Below, one piece after another: positions 17,020 through 27,646 of a stretch of DNA of 64,000 nt (positions within the stretch are counted from its first letter, which is position 1; each line of letters opens with the position of its first letter). Origin of the DNA: Siccibacter colletis (GTDB taxonomy: Bacteria; Pseudomonadota; Gammaproteobacteria; Enterobacterales; Enterobacteriaceae); assembly GCF_000696575.1 (NCBI RefSeq), contig NZ_JMSQ01000015.1:62001-126000 (forward strand), given 5' to 3'. The translations under genes and the position numbers were made by a program. The notes below the pieces were generated by a model, which saw only the letters and a list, made by a program, of their open reading frames with translations, did not search any database and was not told the DNA's origin.

Positions 17020-18558
17020 TTATTTCGCGATAAGACCGCTGGCGAGCAGCCAGTCGGTAAACGGCACCAGCGTGTACTCCACGCACAGCCAGCCGGTGAG
17101 GGTGAGCACTATGGTGTAGGGCAGCGCCATCCACACCATTCGCCCGTAGGAGAGCCGGATCAGCGGTGCCAGCGAGGAGGTCAGCAGGAACAGGAACGCC
17201 GCCTGGCCGTTGGGCGTCGCTACCGAAGGCAGGTTAGTGCCGGTGTTAATCGCGACCGCCAGCAGGTGGTACTGCTCCAGCGAAATGATGCCCTGTTCAA
17301 ACGCATGTTTCGCCTCGTTGATATAGACCGTGCCGACAAACACGTTATCGGAAACCGACGACAGCAGGCCGTTGAACAGGTAGAACAGCGACAGCTGAGA
17401 CTGCGGCTCCGCCTGCAGCACGTAGCCGATAATCGGCGCGAACAGCTGCTGATCGATGATCACCGCCACGACAGCAAAGAACACGGTGAGCAGGGCAGTA
17501 AAGGGCAGCGACTCGGTAAAGGCTTTGCCAATGGTGTGTTCATCGGTAACGCCGCACAGCGAGGTGGCGAGAATAATTACCGACAGGCCAATCAGCCCGA
17601 CTTCGGCCAGGTGCAGGGCGAGGGCGATAATCACCCAGACGCCGATAAGCCCCTGAACCACCAGGTTGAGGCGCTCCTGGCGGGTGCGTCTGGCGCTGGC
17701 ATCCTGTTCGTAATCGCGCAGAATATGGCGCACCTTCTCCGGCAGCGGCTCGCCGTAACCGAAGCGATGACTCTTCTCCAGCAGTACGCAGGTCAACAGG
17801 CCCAGGACCAGCACCGGCATGCTCACCGGAGCGACGCGCAGCATAAACTCGCCAAACGACCAGTCAACGGTGCGGGCGATCAGCAGGTTCTGCGGCTCGC
17901 CGACCATGGTGACTACGCCGCCAAGCGCGGTACCCACGCCGGCATGCATCATCAGGCTGCGTAAAAAGGCGCGAAATTTATCAAGCGTCTCGCGGCTGTC
18001 ATGGGCGAGGCCGGAATCGTCATGCAGTTCACCCGGTTCGTCGCCGCGCGAAGCGACGCGATGGTAAATGCCATAGAAACCCAGCGCGACGCTAATGACC
18101 ACCGCCACCACGGTGAGGGCATCCAGGAAGGCAGAGAGAAACGCCGCCGCACCGCAGAACGCCAGCGACAGCAGGGTTTTCGAGCGAATGGTCAGCAGCA
18201 GTCGGGTGAAAATCAACAGCAGCAGCTGTTTCATAAACCAGATGCCCGCCACCATAAAGATCAGCAGCAGCACCACTTCGAGGTTATTCGCGATCTCCTC
18301 GCGCACATGGTCGGCGCTGGTCATACCGATGGCGACCGCTTCAATCGCCAGCAGCCCGCCGGGCAGCAGCGGATAGCATTTGAGCGCCATCCCGAGGGTG
18401 AAAATAAACCCCACCACCAGCAGCCAGCCGGCGATAAAGGGGCTGACGAGGAATACCAGTGGGTTAATAACCAGAAAAGCCAGCAGCGTCAGTTTGTACC
18501 AGTCGGGCGACTGGCCGAGGAAGTTGCGATACAGAGCACGACCAAATGAGATATCCAC
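17020..18558 (-). CDS. nhaB: Na+/H+ antiporter NhaB
   Basis: An electrogenic sodium/proton antiporter of the inner membrane that works at neutral to alkaline pH. The product is 512 residues with about a dozen hydrophobic segments and the segments [34 protein letters not shown] and [18 protein letters not shown] chose GTG at 18558, preceded by AAGGGA, to give (M)[19 protein letters not shown] as in E. coli (513 residues). The in-frame ATG at 18582 adds eight residues. A much longer open frame to 19119 runs antisense through fadR and is not real. Divergent from fadR. Confidence 0.95.
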   Translation of the reverse strand: MDISFGRALYRNFLGQSPDWYKLTLLAFLVINPLVFLVSPFIAGWLLVVGFIFTLGMALKCYPLLPGGLLAIEAVAIGMTSADHVREEIANNLEVVLLLIFMVAGIWFMKQLLLLIFTRLLLTIRSKTLLSLAFCGAAAFLSAFLDALTVVAVVISVALGFYGIYHRVASRGDEPGELHDDSGLAHDSRETLDKFRAFLRSLMMHAGVGTALGGVVTMVGEPQNLLIARTVDWSFGEFMLRVAPVSMPVLVLGLLTCVLLEKSHRFGYGEPLPEKVRHILRDYEQDASARRTRQERLNLVVQGLIGVWVIIALALHLAEVGLIGLSVIILATSLCGVTDEHTIGKAFTESLPFTALLTVFFAVVAVIIDQQLFAPIIGYVLQAEPQSQLSLFYLFNGLLSSVSDNVFVGTVYINEAKHAFEQGIISLEQYHLLAVAINTGTNLPSVATPNGQAAFLFLLTSSLAPLIRLSYGRMVWMALPYTIVLTLTGWLCVEYTLVPFTDWLLASGLIAK

Positions 18559-18725
18559 ACGCGTTTCCCTTGCGGGTTCCATGAAAAGAAGTACGTAACG
18601 GCTGAGCCTAGAGGACGTGCGCCTGTCAGGCAAGACGCAAATCTGCATTACGCTGACATTCATTGACAAAAATCGAAGAACGATCCCCTTTTTGGCCCCC
18701 GCAGCGGCTATCTGCGGGTCCGGGG

Positions 18726-18742
18726 CTCTGGTATGATGAGTG
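18726..18742 (+). promoter_or_regulatory. extended -10 promoter and FadR-like site before fadR
   Basis: CTCTGGTATGATGAGTG contains an extended -10 (TGGTATGAT, hexamer at 18732-18737) and also keeps the CTGGT..GA....GT pattern of FadR operators. Direct autoregulation of fadR is an inference. A 7-bp inverted repeat, CCCGCAG/CTGCGGG, lies at about 18698-18718 over the expected -35. Confidence 0.6.
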
Positions 18743-18775
18743 AATTTGCTAAAGCAATGTAATGGAAATCTCTCT

Positions 18776-19495
18776 ATGGTGATTAAGGCGCAAAGCCCTG
18801 CGGGTTTCGCGGAAGAGTATATTATCGAAAGCATCTGGAACAGCCGCTTCCCCCCGGGATCGATCCTGCCTGCTGAACGTGAACTCTCTGAACTGATTGG
18901 TGTTACCCGCACGACGCTCCGTGAAGTATTGCAGCGCCTCGCCCGTGATGGCTGGTTGACCATCCAGCACGGCAAGCCGACAAAGGTGAATAACTTCTGG
19001 GAAACTTCCGGCCTCAACATCCTGGAAACCCTGGCGCGTCTCGACCACGAAAGCGTGCCGCAGCTTATCGATAACCTGCTGTCGGTGCGGACGAACATCT
19101 CCACCATCTTTATTCGCACCGCCTTCCGTCAGCATCCGGAAGAGGCGCAGAAGGTGCTGGCCACCGCCGATGAAGTGGAAGATCACGCCGATGCCTTCGC
19201 GCTGCTCGACTACAACATCTTCCGCGGCCTGGCGTTCGCCTCCGGCAATCCGATTTACGGGCTGATTTTAAACGGCATGAAAGGGCTGTATACCCGCATT
19301 GGTCGCCACTACTTCGCGAACCCGGAAGCCCGCAGCCTGGCGCTCGGCTTTTACCACAAGCTTGGCACGCTGTGCCGCGACGGCCTGCACGACCAGGTGT
19401 ATGAAACCGTGCGCCGCTACGGCCACGAGAGTGGCGAGATCTGGCACCGCATGCAGAAGTCGCTACCCGGCGATCTGGCGATGCACAGCCGCTAA
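18776..19495 (+). CDS. fadR: fatty acid metabolism regulator FadR
   Basis: A GntR-family regulator that represses fad genes and activates fabA/fabB. Long-chain acyl-CoA releases it from DNA. The N-terminal winged helix has [20 protein letters not shown]. The C-terminal domain (about 80-230) binds acyl-CoA. The start at 18776 gives [20 protein letters not shown] and 239 residues, identical in length to E. coli FadR. The ATG at 18740 lies at the promoter -10 and is rejected. A likely target in this window is fadD. Confidence 0.98.
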   Translation: MVIKAQSPAGFAEEYIIESIWNSRFPPGSILPAERELSELIGVTRTTLREVLQRLARDGWLTIQHGKPTKVNNFWETSGLNILETLARLDHESVPQLIDNLLSVRTNISTIFIRTAFRQHPEEAQKVLATADEVEDHADAFALLDYNIFRGLAFASGNPIYGLILNGMKGLYTRIGRHYFANPEARSLALGFYHKLGTLCRDGLHDQVYETVRRYGHESGEIWHRMQKSLPGDLAMHSR

Positions 19496-19497
19496 AT

Positions 19498-19526
19498 AAA
19501 AGGCCACCCCAGGGTGGCCTTTTTAC
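19498..19526 (+). terminator. fadR terminator
   Basis: AGGCCACC and GGTGGCCT form an 8-bp stem with loop CCAG, followed by TTTTT. Its T-run and the following bases are also the left end of the first tandem repeat unit. Confidence 0.85.
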
Positions 19527-19798
19527 TGCATCGTGCCGGGCTACAGCCTTGTAGGGCGGGTAAGCCTGCGCACCCGCCGCAGCTGCATTTTCAAAGGTGG
19601 GTGCGCTACGCTTACCCACCCTACGAGCTGAACTGTTCGATGGCCTTGTTACTGCAACATGCCGGGCTACAGCTTTGTAGGGCGGGTAAGCCTGCGCACC
19701 CGCCGCAACGCCGTTTTCAAAGGTGGGTGCGCTACGCTTACCCACCCTACGAGCTGAACTGTTCGATGGCCTTTGTACTGCATCGCGCCGGGCTACAA
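19517..19798. repeat. tandem 126-bp units carrying a 74-bp palindromic element
   Basis: Two nearly identical 74-bp elements at 19551-19624 and 19677-19750 start GTAGGGCGGGTAAGC and end GCTTACCCACCCTAC (imperfect terminal inverted repeats), with inner repeats GCGCACCCGCC/GGTGGGTGCGC. The spacer (GAGCTGAACTGTTCGATGGC, then a CTGCA...GCCGGGCTACA stretch) is also repeated, so the period is 126 bp. A partial third spacer copy runs into the stop codon of ycgB at 19793. It looks like a non-autonomous intergenic palindrome amplified in tandem. Confidence 0.88.
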
Positions 19799-21328
19799 CG
19801 TATTCAGCCGCGGCGGGCAGCGCTCCAGCAGTTCCACGCTGCCATCGTCGTTCTGCTGCTCCAGAATCACGTCAAATCCCCACAGGCGATGCACATGCTT
19901 CAGCACCTCGCGACGGCCCTTGTCCAGTGGCGCACGGTTCTGCGGAATGTAGCGCAGAGTGAGTGAGCGGTCGCCGCGCAGGTCCACATTCCACACCTGA
20001 ATATTGGGTTCCAGGTTGCTGAGGTTGTACTGCGACGACAGCTTGTTGCGGATCTCGCGGTAACCGTCTTCGTTATGAATCGCCGAGATCTCCAGGTAGT
20101 TCTGGCGATCGTCATCCATCACGGTAAAGAAGCGGAAATCGCGCATGATTTTCGGCGACAGGAACTGGCTGATAAAGCTTTCGTCTTTGAAATCCCGCAT
20201 CGCAAAATGCAGCGTCTCCAGCCAGTCGCTGCCGGCGATTTCCGGGAACCAGTACCGGTCCTCGTCGGTCGGTGACTGACAGATACGCTTGATGTCCTGG
20301 AACATGGCAAAGCCGAGGGCGTAAGGGTTAATACCGCTGTACCACGGGCTGTTATAGGGCGGCTGAAATACCACGTTAGTGTGGCTGTGGAGAAACTCCA
20401 GCATAAAGCGGTCGGTGACCTTCCCCTCGTCATACAGGTGATTGAGAATGGTGTAGTGCCAGAAGGTGGCCCAGCCCTCGTTCATCACCTGGGTCTGCTT
20501 CTGCGGATAGAAATACTGACTTACCTTGCGCACGATGCGCAGGATCTCACGCTGCCAGGATTCGAGCAGCGGGGCGTTTTTCTCCATAAAGTAAAGCAGA
20601 TTCTCCTGGGGCTCGGCGGGATAACGCCGCGCTTCGGCAACGGTCTTCTCCTCATCGCGTTTCGGCAGGGTGCGCCACAGCATGTTCACCTGGCTCTGGA
20701 GATACTCCTCGCGGCTTTTCTGGCGCGCTTTTTCCTCCTGCAGGGATATTTTCTGCGGCCGCTTGTAGCGATCGACTCCGTAGTTCATCAGGGCGTGGCA
20801 GGAATCGAGCAGCTTCTCCACTTCCTCAACCCCGTAGCGCTCCTCGCACTCGGTGATGTAGTTGCGGGCAAAAATCAGATAATCGACGATGGAGCTGGCG
20901 TCGGTCCAGCTGCGGAACAGGTAGTTATTCTTAAAGAAGGAGTTGTGCCCGTAGCAGGCATGCGCCATTACCAGCGCCTGCATGGTAATGGTGTTCTCCT
21001 CCATCAGGTAAGCGATACAGGGGTTAGAGTTAATAACGATTTCGTACGCCAGCCCCTGCTGGCCGTGCTTGTACAGCCGCTCGGTCTCAATGAACTTTTT
21101 ACCGAATGACCAGTGGGTATAGTTGATTGGCATCCCTACGCTGGAGTAGGCGTCCATCATCTGCTCGGAAGTGATGACTTCAATCTGATGCGGATAGGTG
21201 TCGAGACGGTAGAGTTTCGCCACGCGGTCAATCTCCGCCAGATAGTCATCAAGCAGCTCGAACGTCCAGTCGGGTCCGTCGCTCAGTCGGGTGGCATCCT
21301 TCATACTGTAATCAGTTACTGTAGCCAT
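19793..21328 (-). CDS. ycgB: SpoVR-family protein YcgB
   Basis: A 511-residue cytoplasmic protein of the SpoVR family, named for a Bacillus spore-cortex protein. The biochemical role is unknown. The family is usually linked to yeaG/yeaH-type stress operons and sigma-S control. Recognisable segments are INYTHWSFGKKF, YEIVINSNPCIAYLMEENT, HACYGHNSFFKNN and NEGWATFWHYTILNHLYDEG. A sigma-S-type -10 lies about 55 bp upstream. The last codons overlap a repeat spacer copy. Confidence 0.94.
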   Translation of the reverse strand: MATVTDYSMKDATRLSDGPDWTFELLDDYLAEIDRVAKLYRLDTYPHQIEVITSEQMMDAYSSVGMPINYTHWSFGKKFIETERLYKHGQQGLAYEIVINSNPCIAYLMEENTITMQALVMAHACYGHNSFFKNNYLFRSWTDASSIVDYLIFARNYITECEERYGVEEVEKLLDSCHALMNYGVDRYKRPQKISLQEEKARQKSREEYLQSQVNMLWRTLPKRDEEKTVAEARRYPAEPQENLLYFMEKNAPLLESWQREILRIVRKVSQYFYPQKQTQVMNEGWATFWHYTILNHLYDEGKVTDRFMLEFLHSHTNVVFQPPYNSPWYSGINPYALGFAMFQDIKRICQSPTDEDRYWFPEIAGSDWLETLHFAMRDFKDESFISQFLSPKIMRDFRFFTVMDDDRQNYLEISAIHNEDGYREIRNKLSSQYNLSNLEPNIQVWNVDLRGDRSLTLRYIPQNRAPLDKGRREVLKHVHRLWGFDVILEQQNDDGSVELLERCPPRLNTL

Positions 21329-21378
21329 TAGCGCGCCCTCATTGTCACGGGCTCTTTTTCAGGTAAGAGCCTCATTCA

Positions 21379-21389
21379 CAAGCATAGAA
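21379..21389 (-). promoter_or_regulatory. sigma-S-type -10 element for ycgB
   Basis: The minus strand reads TTCTATGCTTG, fitting KCTAYRCTTAA apart from the last A's. E. coli ycgB is known to depend on sigma S. Confidence 0.6.
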
Positions 21390-21547
21390 CACGGCGTCCA
21401 GTTAGCGCGTGCAGCAAAAATTTTTTGTTTGCGATTTCGCATTTGAAATGCGCCGCTTCTGCCGCTTCCGGCAGAGTTTTACGCTACGGAAAATTGAAGT
21501 GCAGAAGGAGATCCTGAAACCAGCCATCCCGCACCGGTGCAGCGATG

Positions 21548-21563
21548 TGTGAGGCAAGTCACC
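21548..21563. promoter_or_regulatory. CRP binding site upstream of dadA
   Basis: TGTGA-GGCAAG-TCACC is a near-perfect CRP half-site pair with six-base spacing. It lies about 90 bp before dadA, in line with known cAMP-CRP control of dad. Confidence 0.78.
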
Positions 21564-21651
21564 ATAAAAAAGCCGTATGTTGAATAACATTTTCAACTGA
21601 GTTATCAATTTGTAATCAGAAGATTATTCTTTACCTCGAAGCGGAGTCGAT

Positions 21652-22950
21652 ATGCGTGTAGTGGTGCTGGGAAGTGGGGTGGTCGGCGTGACCACCGCCT
21701 GGTATTTGAATCAGGCAGGTCATGAGGTTACGGTGATTGACCGCGCGGAAGGATCGGCGCTGGAGACCAGCGCGGCCAACGCCGGGCAGATCTCACCGGG
21801 CTATGCGGCCCCGTGGGCAGCGCCAGGCGTACCGCTGAAGGCGATCAAATGGATGTTCCAGCGCCATGCCCCGCTGGCTATCGGCCTCGACGGCAGCGCC
21901 TTCCAGCTGAAATGGATGTGGCAGATGCTGCGCAACTGCGACATGCGCCACTATCAGGAGAATAAAGGGCGCATGGTGCGCCTCGCGGAATACAGCCGCG
22001 ACTGCCTGAAAACGCTGCGCAGCGAGACCGGCATCGAATACGAAGGGCGGCAGGGCGGCACGTTACAGCTGTTCCGCACCGCGCAACAGTTTGAAAACGC
22101 GGCAAAGGATATCGCCGTGCTGGAGGAGGCCGGGGTGCCGTGGCAGCTGCTGGAGTCGCATCGCCTGGCCGAAGCCGAACCGGCGCTGGGGGCTGTGGCG
22201 AACAAGCTGACCGGCGGCCTGCGTCTGCCCAACGATGAAACCGGCGACTGCCAGCTGTTTACCCAGCGCCTGGCGCGTATGGCGCAGGACGCCGGCGTGG
22301 TATTTCGCTACAACACGCCGGTGGATCGCCTGCTGTACGAAGGACATAACATCTACGGTGTGAAGTGCGGCGATGAGGTGATTAAGGCCGATGGCTACGT
22401 GATGGCGTTCGGCTCCTATTCAACCGCCATGCTCAGGGGGCTGGTGGATATTCCGGTCTATCCGCTGAAAGGTTACTCGCTCACGATTCCCATCGCCGAC
22501 GAGAGCGGTGCGCCGGTCTCGACGGTACTGGATGAAACCTACAAAATCGCCATTACCCGCTTCGATAACCGTATTCGCGTCGGCGGCATGGCGGAGATCG
22601 TCGGCTTCAACACCGATCTGCTGAAACCGCGCCGCGAAACCCTGGAGATGGTGGTGCGCGATCTCTATCCGCGCGGCGGGCATATCGAGCAGGCTAGCTT
22701 CTGGACCGGCCTGCGCCCCATGACGCCGGACGGCACGCCCATCGTTGGCCGCACGCCGTTTAAAAATCTCTGGCTTAACACCGGCCACGGCACTCTCGGC
22801 TGGACCATGGCCTGCGGTTCAGGTCAGATGCTCAGCGACGTTATTTCCGGGCGCACCCCGGCTATTCCGTTTGAGGATCTCTCGGTGGCGCGTTACGACG
22901 CCCGCTTTACGCCGCAGACCGCCCGGGAGTGGCACGGCGCGCATCAGTAA
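21652..22950 (+). CDS. dadA: D-amino acid dehydrogenase small subunit DadA
   Basis: A 432-residue FAD enzyme on the cytoplasmic face of the inner membrane that oxidises D-alanine and other D-amino acids to keto acids and feeds electrons to the respiratory chain. The dinucleotide motif [17 protein letters not shown] is at the N-terminus, with [16 protein letters not shown] and [14 protein letters not shown] further on. It is followed by dadX 12 bp downstream, so the pair racemises L-alanine and oxidises the D-form. Confidence 0.98.
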   Translation: MRVVVLGSGVVGVTTAWYLNQAGHEVTVIDRAEGSALETSAANAGQISPGYAAPWAAPGVPLKAIKWMFQRHAPLAIGLDGSAFQLKWMWQMLRNCDMRHYQENKGRMVRLAEYSRDCLKTLRSETGIEYEGRQGGTLQLFRTAQQFENAAKDIAVLEEAGVPWQLLESHRLAEAEPALGAVANKLTGGLRLPNDETGDCQLFTQRLARMAQDAGVVFRYNTPVDRLLYEGHNIYGVKCGDEVIKADGYVMAFGSYSTAMLRGLVDIPVYPLKGYSLTIPIADESGAPVSTVLDETYKIAITRFDNRIRVGGMAEIVGFNTDLLKPRRETLEMVVRDLYPRGGHIEQASFWTGLRPMTPDGTPIVGRTPFKNLWLNTGHGTLGWTMACGSGQMLSDVISGRTPAIPFEDLSVARYDARFTPQTAREWHGAHQ

Positions 22951-22962
22951 CAAGGAGCTGTC

Positions 22963-24033
22963 ATGTCACGTCCTATTACGGCGAGCCTGAACCTCGAGGC
23001 GCTGCGCCAGAATTTACAGCTTATCCGCCGCGCCGCGTCCGGGGCGCGGGTCTGGTCGGTGGTGAAAGCCAACGCTTACGGTCACGGGCTGGATCGCGTC
23101 TGGAGCGCTCTCGGCGCCACCGACGGTTTCGCGCTGCTTAATCTTGAAGAGGCTATTCTGCTGCGCGAGCGCGGCTGGAAAGGGCCGATCCTGATGCTGG
23201 AAGGCTTTTTCCATGCCGATGAGCTGGAACTGTTCGACAAATACCGGCTCACCACCAGCCTGCACAGCAACTGGCAGGTGAAAGCCCTGGCCAGTGCGAA
23301 GCTGCACGATCCCATCGACGTCTACCTGAAGATGAACAGCGGCATGAACCGACTCGGTTTCGCCCCGGAGCGGGTACACAGCATCTGGCAGCAGCTGCGG
23401 GCGATTCCCAACGTCGGCGAGCTGACGTTAATGGCGCATTTTGCCGATGCTGAAAAGCCGGACGGCATTATCGAACCGATGAAGCGCATTGAGCAGGCCG
23501 CCGAGGGGCTGGCGTGCCGCCGTTCGCTGGCGAACTCTGCCGCCACGCTCTGGCATCCTGAGACCCATTTTGACTGGGTGCGTCCGGGCATTATTCTCTA
23601 TGGCGCCTCGCCGAGCGGGCAGTGGCAGGATATTGCCGCCAGCGGCCTGAAACCGGTCATGACCCTGAAGAGCGAAATTATCGGTATTCAGACCCTGCAG
23701 GCCGGGGCCTGCGTCGGCTACGGTAGCCGTTTCCGGGCACAGGGCGAGCAGCGCATCGGTATCGTGGCGGGGGGCTATGCTGACGGCTATCCGCGTCATG
23801 CCCCGGACGGCACCCCGGTGCTGGTGGAGGGAGTGAAAACCGGGATTGTCGGGACGGTGTCGATGGATATGCTGGCCGTGGATCTGACGCCGTGCCCGCA
23901 GGCGGGAATTGGCAGTCCGGTAGAACTCTGGGGCGAGGAGATTAGAATTGACGACGTGGCGGTCGCCAGCGGCACCGTGGGGTATGAGCTGATGTGCGCC
24001 CTGGCCCCACGCGTGCCCGTCGTGACGTTGTAA
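22963..24033 (+). CDS. dadX: catabolic alanine racemase DadX
   Basis: A 356-residue PLP enzyme converting L-alanine to D-alanine for DadA. The PLP lysine lies in [10 protein letters not shown] near residue 30, and the opposite catalytic tyrosine is in [16 protein letters not shown] and [11 protein letters not shown] are also conserved. AAGGAG precedes the ATG. It is convergent with cvrA, with 17 bp between the stops and no obvious terminator. Confidence 0.97.
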   Translation: MSRPITASLNLEALRQNLQLIRRAASGARVWSVVKANAYGHGLDRVWSALGATDGFALLNLEEAILLRERGWKGPILMLEGFFHADELELFDKYRLTTSLHSNWQVKALASAKLHDPIDVYLKMNSGMNRLGFAPERVHSIWQQLRAIPNVGELTLMAHFADAEKPDGIIEPMKRIEQAAEGLACRRSLANSAATLWHPETHFDWVRPGIILYGASPSGQWQDIAASGLKPVMTLKSEIIGIQTLQAGACVGYGSRFRAQGEQRIGIVAGGYADGYPRHAPDGTPVLVEGVKTGIVGTVSMDMLAVDLTPCPQAGIGSPVELWGEEIRIDDVAVASGTVGYELMCALAPRVPVVTL

Positions 24034-24050
24034 CTTTTGGCCGGGGCGGA

Positions 24051-25781
24051 TCACTCCGCCTCGTCTTCCGGGGTGCGCACGCCGACCTTGCGCACGTCGT
24101 TATTTTCCTTCTCTGCTACGGTCCAGATCATCCCGGCAAACTCAATCTGGTCGCCCACCACCGGTGCGGCCCCGAGTTTGCGCTGCACCATTTCGCCCAG
24201 TGTCTGCTGGGTATCAAAGCCCTCATCCAGATCGAGACCGTAGATCACCGCGATATCCGCAAACCGTGCGCTGGCTTCAAGAATAAAGTCGCCGAAGAAG
24301 CGCTGATCCAGCGCTACCGGCGGCGACTGGCTGAACAGCTTGCCGAGCGCTGGCAGGTCACGCTCGCGGCCAATCACGCACAGCACATCCCCTTCCTGCA
24401 GCCGGGTGCTGCCGGTGGGGTGCAGCAGGGTATTATCCCGGAACAGCGCGGCAATACGCGTATCTGCGGGCATATGCAGGTCGCGCAGAGCGGCGCCCAC
24501 GCACCACTTGTCGGCGCTGAGCTGATAAACAAACTGCTCCCACGGGTTTTCCGGGTGAATATCCAGCCCGACGCGCGAAACCGGGCGGCCCACCGGCGGC
24601 ACCACCACTTTTGCACGCTTCGCCGCCCAGCCGAGGGACGTCCCCTGCAACAGCAGCGAGACCAGCACCACAAAGAAGGCGACGTTGAAGAACAGGCGCG
24701 AATTCTCCAGACCGGCCATCATCGGGAAGACGGCAAGAATGATCGGCACTGCACCGCGCAGACCCACCCAGCTGATGAAGATGCGCTCGCGCAGGTTGAA
24801 GCCGCGGAACGGCAGCAGGGACGCAAACACCGACAGCGGACGGGCGATGAAAATCATGCAGGCCGAAAGCAGAATGGCCGGGAGAGCAATCGGCAGCAGA
24901 TCCGAGGGCGTGACCAGCAGGCCCAGCACCAGGAACATGCCAATCTGCGCCAGCCAGGCCATACCGTCGAAGGTCTGCAGAATGCCGAAGCGGTTGCGGA
25001 TCGGGCGATTCCCCAGCATAAAACCACACAGGTAAACCGCGAGAATGCCGCTGCCTTCCAGCGCGGTGGTAACGGCAAATACCAGAATACCGCCGCTCAG
25101 CGCCAGCAGGGGGTATAGCCCCTGCGGCAGGTCGATGCGGTTGATGGTCTGCAGCATCAGATAGCCGCCGCCAAGCCCCAGCGCGATCCCCAGGCCAAAC
25201 TGCTGAATGATGTGCACCACGAACATCCAGTCGAGCTGAACGTGATGCAGCTTGATCATTTCGATAAGCGTGATGGTGAGAAAGACCGCCATCGGGTCGT
25301 TGCTGCCGGATTCGATCTCAAGCGTCGCGCCGACGCGCTCGTTGAGGCCTTTGCCGCCCAGCAGCGAGAAGACCGCTGCCGCATCGGTCGAGCCGACGAT
25401 AGCGCCGATCAGCAGCCCTTCGATAATCGGCAGATTGAACAGCCACGCCGCGGCCAACCCGGTCAGACCGGAGGTAATAAGCACGCCGACGGTGGCCAGC
25501 GACAGCGCCGGACCGAGGGCGACCCGGAAGGAGCTGGCCTGGGTGCGCATCCCGCCATCCAGCAGGATCACCGCAAGCGCGAGGTTACTCACCAGGTAGG
25601 CGAAAGGGTAGTTATCGAACGGAATACCGCCGATACCGTCTTCACCCGCCAGCATGCCGATGGCGAGAAAGATGACCAGAATAGGGATACCGAGACGGGA
25701 TGAAAACGAACTCAAAAGAATACTGAAGGTTACCAGTACCGAACCCATGATAAATAAACTAACGACCGCCCCTGCGTCCAA
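24051..25781 (-). CDS. cvrA: K+/H+ antiporter CvrA (NhaP2 type)
   Basis: A 576-residue CPA1 cation/proton antiporter. About twelve transmembrane segments fill residues 1-400 (including the conserved [13 protein letters not shown] and [13 protein letters not shown]). A cytoplasmic RCK/TrkA-C domain follows ([20 protein letters not shown]), then a CorC/HlyC-like C-terminal domain. The start is TTG at 25781, giving (M)[20 protein letters not shown], with GAGGAG ten bases upstream. In relatives it exports potassium for volume and cytoplasmic K+ control. Confidence 0.94.
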   Translation of the reverse strand: MDAGAVVSLFIMGSVLVTFSILLSSFSSRLGIPILVIFLAIGMLAGEDGIGGIPFDNYPFAYLVSNLALAVILLDGGMRTQASSFRVALGPALSLATVGVLITSGLTGLAAAWLFNLPIIEGLLIGAIVGSTDAAAVFSLLGGKGLNERVGATLEIESGSNDPMAVFLTITLIEMIKLHHVQLDWMFVVHIIQQFGLGIALGLGGGYLMLQTINRIDLPQGLYPLLALSGGILVFAVTTALEGSGILAVYLCGFMLGNRPIRNRFGILQTFDGMAWLAQIGMFLVLGLLVTPSDLLPIALPAILLSACMIFIARPLSVFASLLPFRGFNLRERIFISWVGLRGAVPIILAVFPMMAGLENSRLFFNVAFFVVLVSLLLQGTSLGWAAKRAKVVVPPVGRPVSRVGLDIHPENPWEQFVYQLSADKWCVGAALRDLHMPADTRIAALFRDNTLLHPTGSTRLQEGDVLCVIGRERDLPALGKLFSQSPPVALDQRFFGDFILEASARFADIAVIYGLDLDEGFDTQQTLGEMVQRKLGAAPVVGDQIEFAGMIWTVAEKENNDVRKVGVRTPEDEAE

Positions 25782-25933
25782 AGTGCATCATCTCCTCAAA
25801 GCAAATGTAAAACCTGATACCCGGTGTGATCAGACCCGCGGCAGCGCGGCGCGCGTGGTCTGCACCATTATGGGTATACCACAATTATCAACGAGGTGAT
25901 TGTTCAATAAGCGTGGTGAATATGATTTTTCAC

Positions 25934-26845
25934 TCAGCGCAGCACCGGATGGCCGGTCAGGGTAAGGGTGGTCTGCTCCCCGTCATGGGCTAAATGGCCC
26001 TGCGCCCCGAGCGGCAGCGTCACCGTCTGCGGCTCGTGTCCAAACGCCAGACCGCTAATCACCGGGATTGGCAGCCGCGCCCGCAGCCCGGCACACATCT
26101 CATTGAAATCATAACCCGCGTCGTAGTCGTTCGGTGACGAACCGCTGAAGCTGCCCAGCACCAGCGCGCGCTGCTTGTCCAGCACCCCGGCGTAGAGCAG
26201 CTGGAGCAGCATGCGTTCCACGCGGAACGGGTGCTCGTTGATATCTTCCACCACCAGAATGCCGCCCTCGATCGCCGGCATCCACGGCGTGCCCATCAGC
26301 GAGGCGATCATCGCCAGATTGCCGCCCCACACCTGGCCGCTGACCGTACAGGCCGGGCCGCTGCCCTGCCACGCAAGGGTAAAGGTCGGCTCGCGCAGCG
26401 CCAGCCAGAAGTGGTGCCGGGTGAAGGCATCGAGAGTCTCCGCGCCGAAATTTCCCGCCAGCATCGGCCCGCTGAAGGTAATGGCATTCCCTTTAGCCAG
26501 CAGCGCCAGCTGGAAGGCGGTAAAGTCGCTGTGACCGCAGATAAGCAGCGGATCGGCCGCCTGACGCGCCAGCAGAGCATCATAGTCCACGCCATCCAGC
26601 AGCCGGCTCATGCCATAGCCACCGCGCACCGGCATAACAATATCCACCGCGCAGGGAAGTGTAGCGAGTGCATTGAGATCCGCCAGCCGTTCGGCATCGG
26701 TTCCGGCAAAACGCTGGTGGCGACGCGCGATCGCTGTCTGATGCTCCACCCGATGGCCTTCCGCCTCCAGACGCGCCACGCCGCGCTGGGCAGCCAGCTG
26801 TTGCAGGCAGTAGCCTGACGGGGCAATCAAATGAAATACGGACAT
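25934..26845 (-). CDS. ldcA: LD-carboxypeptidase A (murein tetrapeptide carboxypeptidase)
   Basis: A 303-residue cytoplasmic serine peptidase (S66 family) that removes the terminal D-alanine from recycled muropeptide tetrapeptides. MSVFHLIAPSGYCLQQ is the family N-terminus. The nucleophile serine is in LICGHSDFTA, and the glutamate and histidine of the Ser-Glu-His triad lie in the VVEDINEHPFRVERML and SGLAFGHEPQTVTLPLG regions. Divergent from emtA, a second peptidoglycan-recycling gene. Confidence 0.96.
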   Translation of the reverse strand: MSVFHLIAPSGYCLQQLAAQRGVARLEAEGHRVEHQTAIARRHQRFAGTDAERLADLNALATLPCAVDIVMPVRGGYGMSRLLDGVDYDALLARQAADPLLICGHSDFTAFQLALLAKGNAITFSGPMLAGNFGAETLDAFTRHHFWLALREPTFTLAWQGSGPACTVSGQVWGGNLAMIASLMGTPWMPAIEGGILVVEDINEHPFRVERMLLQLLYAGVLDKQRALVLGSFSGSSPNDYDAGYDFNEMCAGLRARLPIPVISGLAFGHEPQTVTLPLGAQGHLAHDGEQTTLTLTGHPVLR

Positions 26846-27034
26846 GGCAACTCCCTGCGTAGTGGTAAGAGGGAAATATGATGCCGCGTCGCGTCCGGCT
26901 TGTCATCCGCCGGTTATACTTCTGCCCAGCCGCTTCGCTGTCTGGGCATTTTGGGAGCGCGTGCCCTTGCGGCGCAGCGGCACCAGGCAGTATGTTGTGC
27001 GGGCCTGTTTATCTGATGTGATGAGGGAGTAAGC

Positions 27035-27646
27035 GTGAAGTTTAGTGGAATCATTGTTCTGATGTTGCTGCTGGCGGGCTGTAGCAGCAAGCCGGACTAT
27101 AAAAGTGTGCCGTGGCAGGCCCAGGCGCCGACCAGCCGGGCACTGCAGTGGATGCCGTTCAGCGAGCAGGCAGGCGAGGAGTACGGCGTCAGCCCGCGCC
27201 TGATCACGGCGATTATCGCCGTCGAATCGGGGGGCAAACCCGAGCTGGTAAGCGCATCGAATGCGGTCGGTCTGATGCAGATTAAAGCCTCAACCGCCGG
27301 AAAAGAGGTCTATCGCCATATGGGATGGGCCGGACAGCCTTCGACCCGCGAGCTGAAAGATCCGCAGCGCAATATCGCTATTGGCACCGCGTATCTGAGC
27401 GTGCTGGAGCATGGCATCCTGGCGGGGATTGAAGATCCGCAGACCATGCAGTATGCGCTGGTGGTGTCCTATGTAAACGGCGCGGGCGCGCTGCTGCGCA
27501 CCTTCTCGTCCGATCGCAAAGCGGCCATTGAGAAGATCAACGACCTCAGTCCGCAGGAGTTTTACCAGCACGTGGTAGACAATCATCCATCGCCGCAGGC
27601 ACCACGTTATCTGTGGAAGGTCCAGCAGGCGATGGCAGCGATGTGA
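27035..27646 (+). CDS. emtA: endo-type membrane-bound lytic transglycosylase EmtA/MltE
   Basis: A 203-residue outer-membrane lipoprotein. The signal peptide [15 protein letters not shown] is followed by C16 (lipobox LLAGC). The SLT goose-type fold has the catalytic glutamate in [14 protein letters not shown], then [13 protein letters not shown] and GTAYLSVL. It cleaves peptidoglycan endolytically. It is convergent with ycgR, and the two stop codons abut in TGATCA with no intervening base. Confidence 0.96.
   Translation: MKFSGIIVLMLLLAGCSSKPDYKSVPWQAQAPTSRALQWMPFSEQAGEEYGVSPRLITAIIAVESGGKPELVSASNAVGLMQIKASTAGKEVYRHMGWAGQPSTRELKDPQRNIAIGTAYLSVLEHGILAGIEDPQTMQYALVVSYVNGAGALLRTFSSDRKAAIEKINDLSPQEFYQHVVDNHPSPQAPRYLWKVQQAMAAM

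Larger units (their letters stand above)
21329..21651. other. ycgB-dadA divergent control region (323 bp)
   Basis: No gene seen. It holds the ycgB promoter on the minus strand, a CRP site at 21548-21563, and an AT-rich dadA promoter/leader (21570-21640). Confidence 0.7.

Noticed and set aside
18559-19119. 187-codon N-terminal extension of nhaB
   Set aside because: The extension runs antisense through fadR and its promoter. The GTG at 18558 with a ribosome binding site gives the normal NhaB length.
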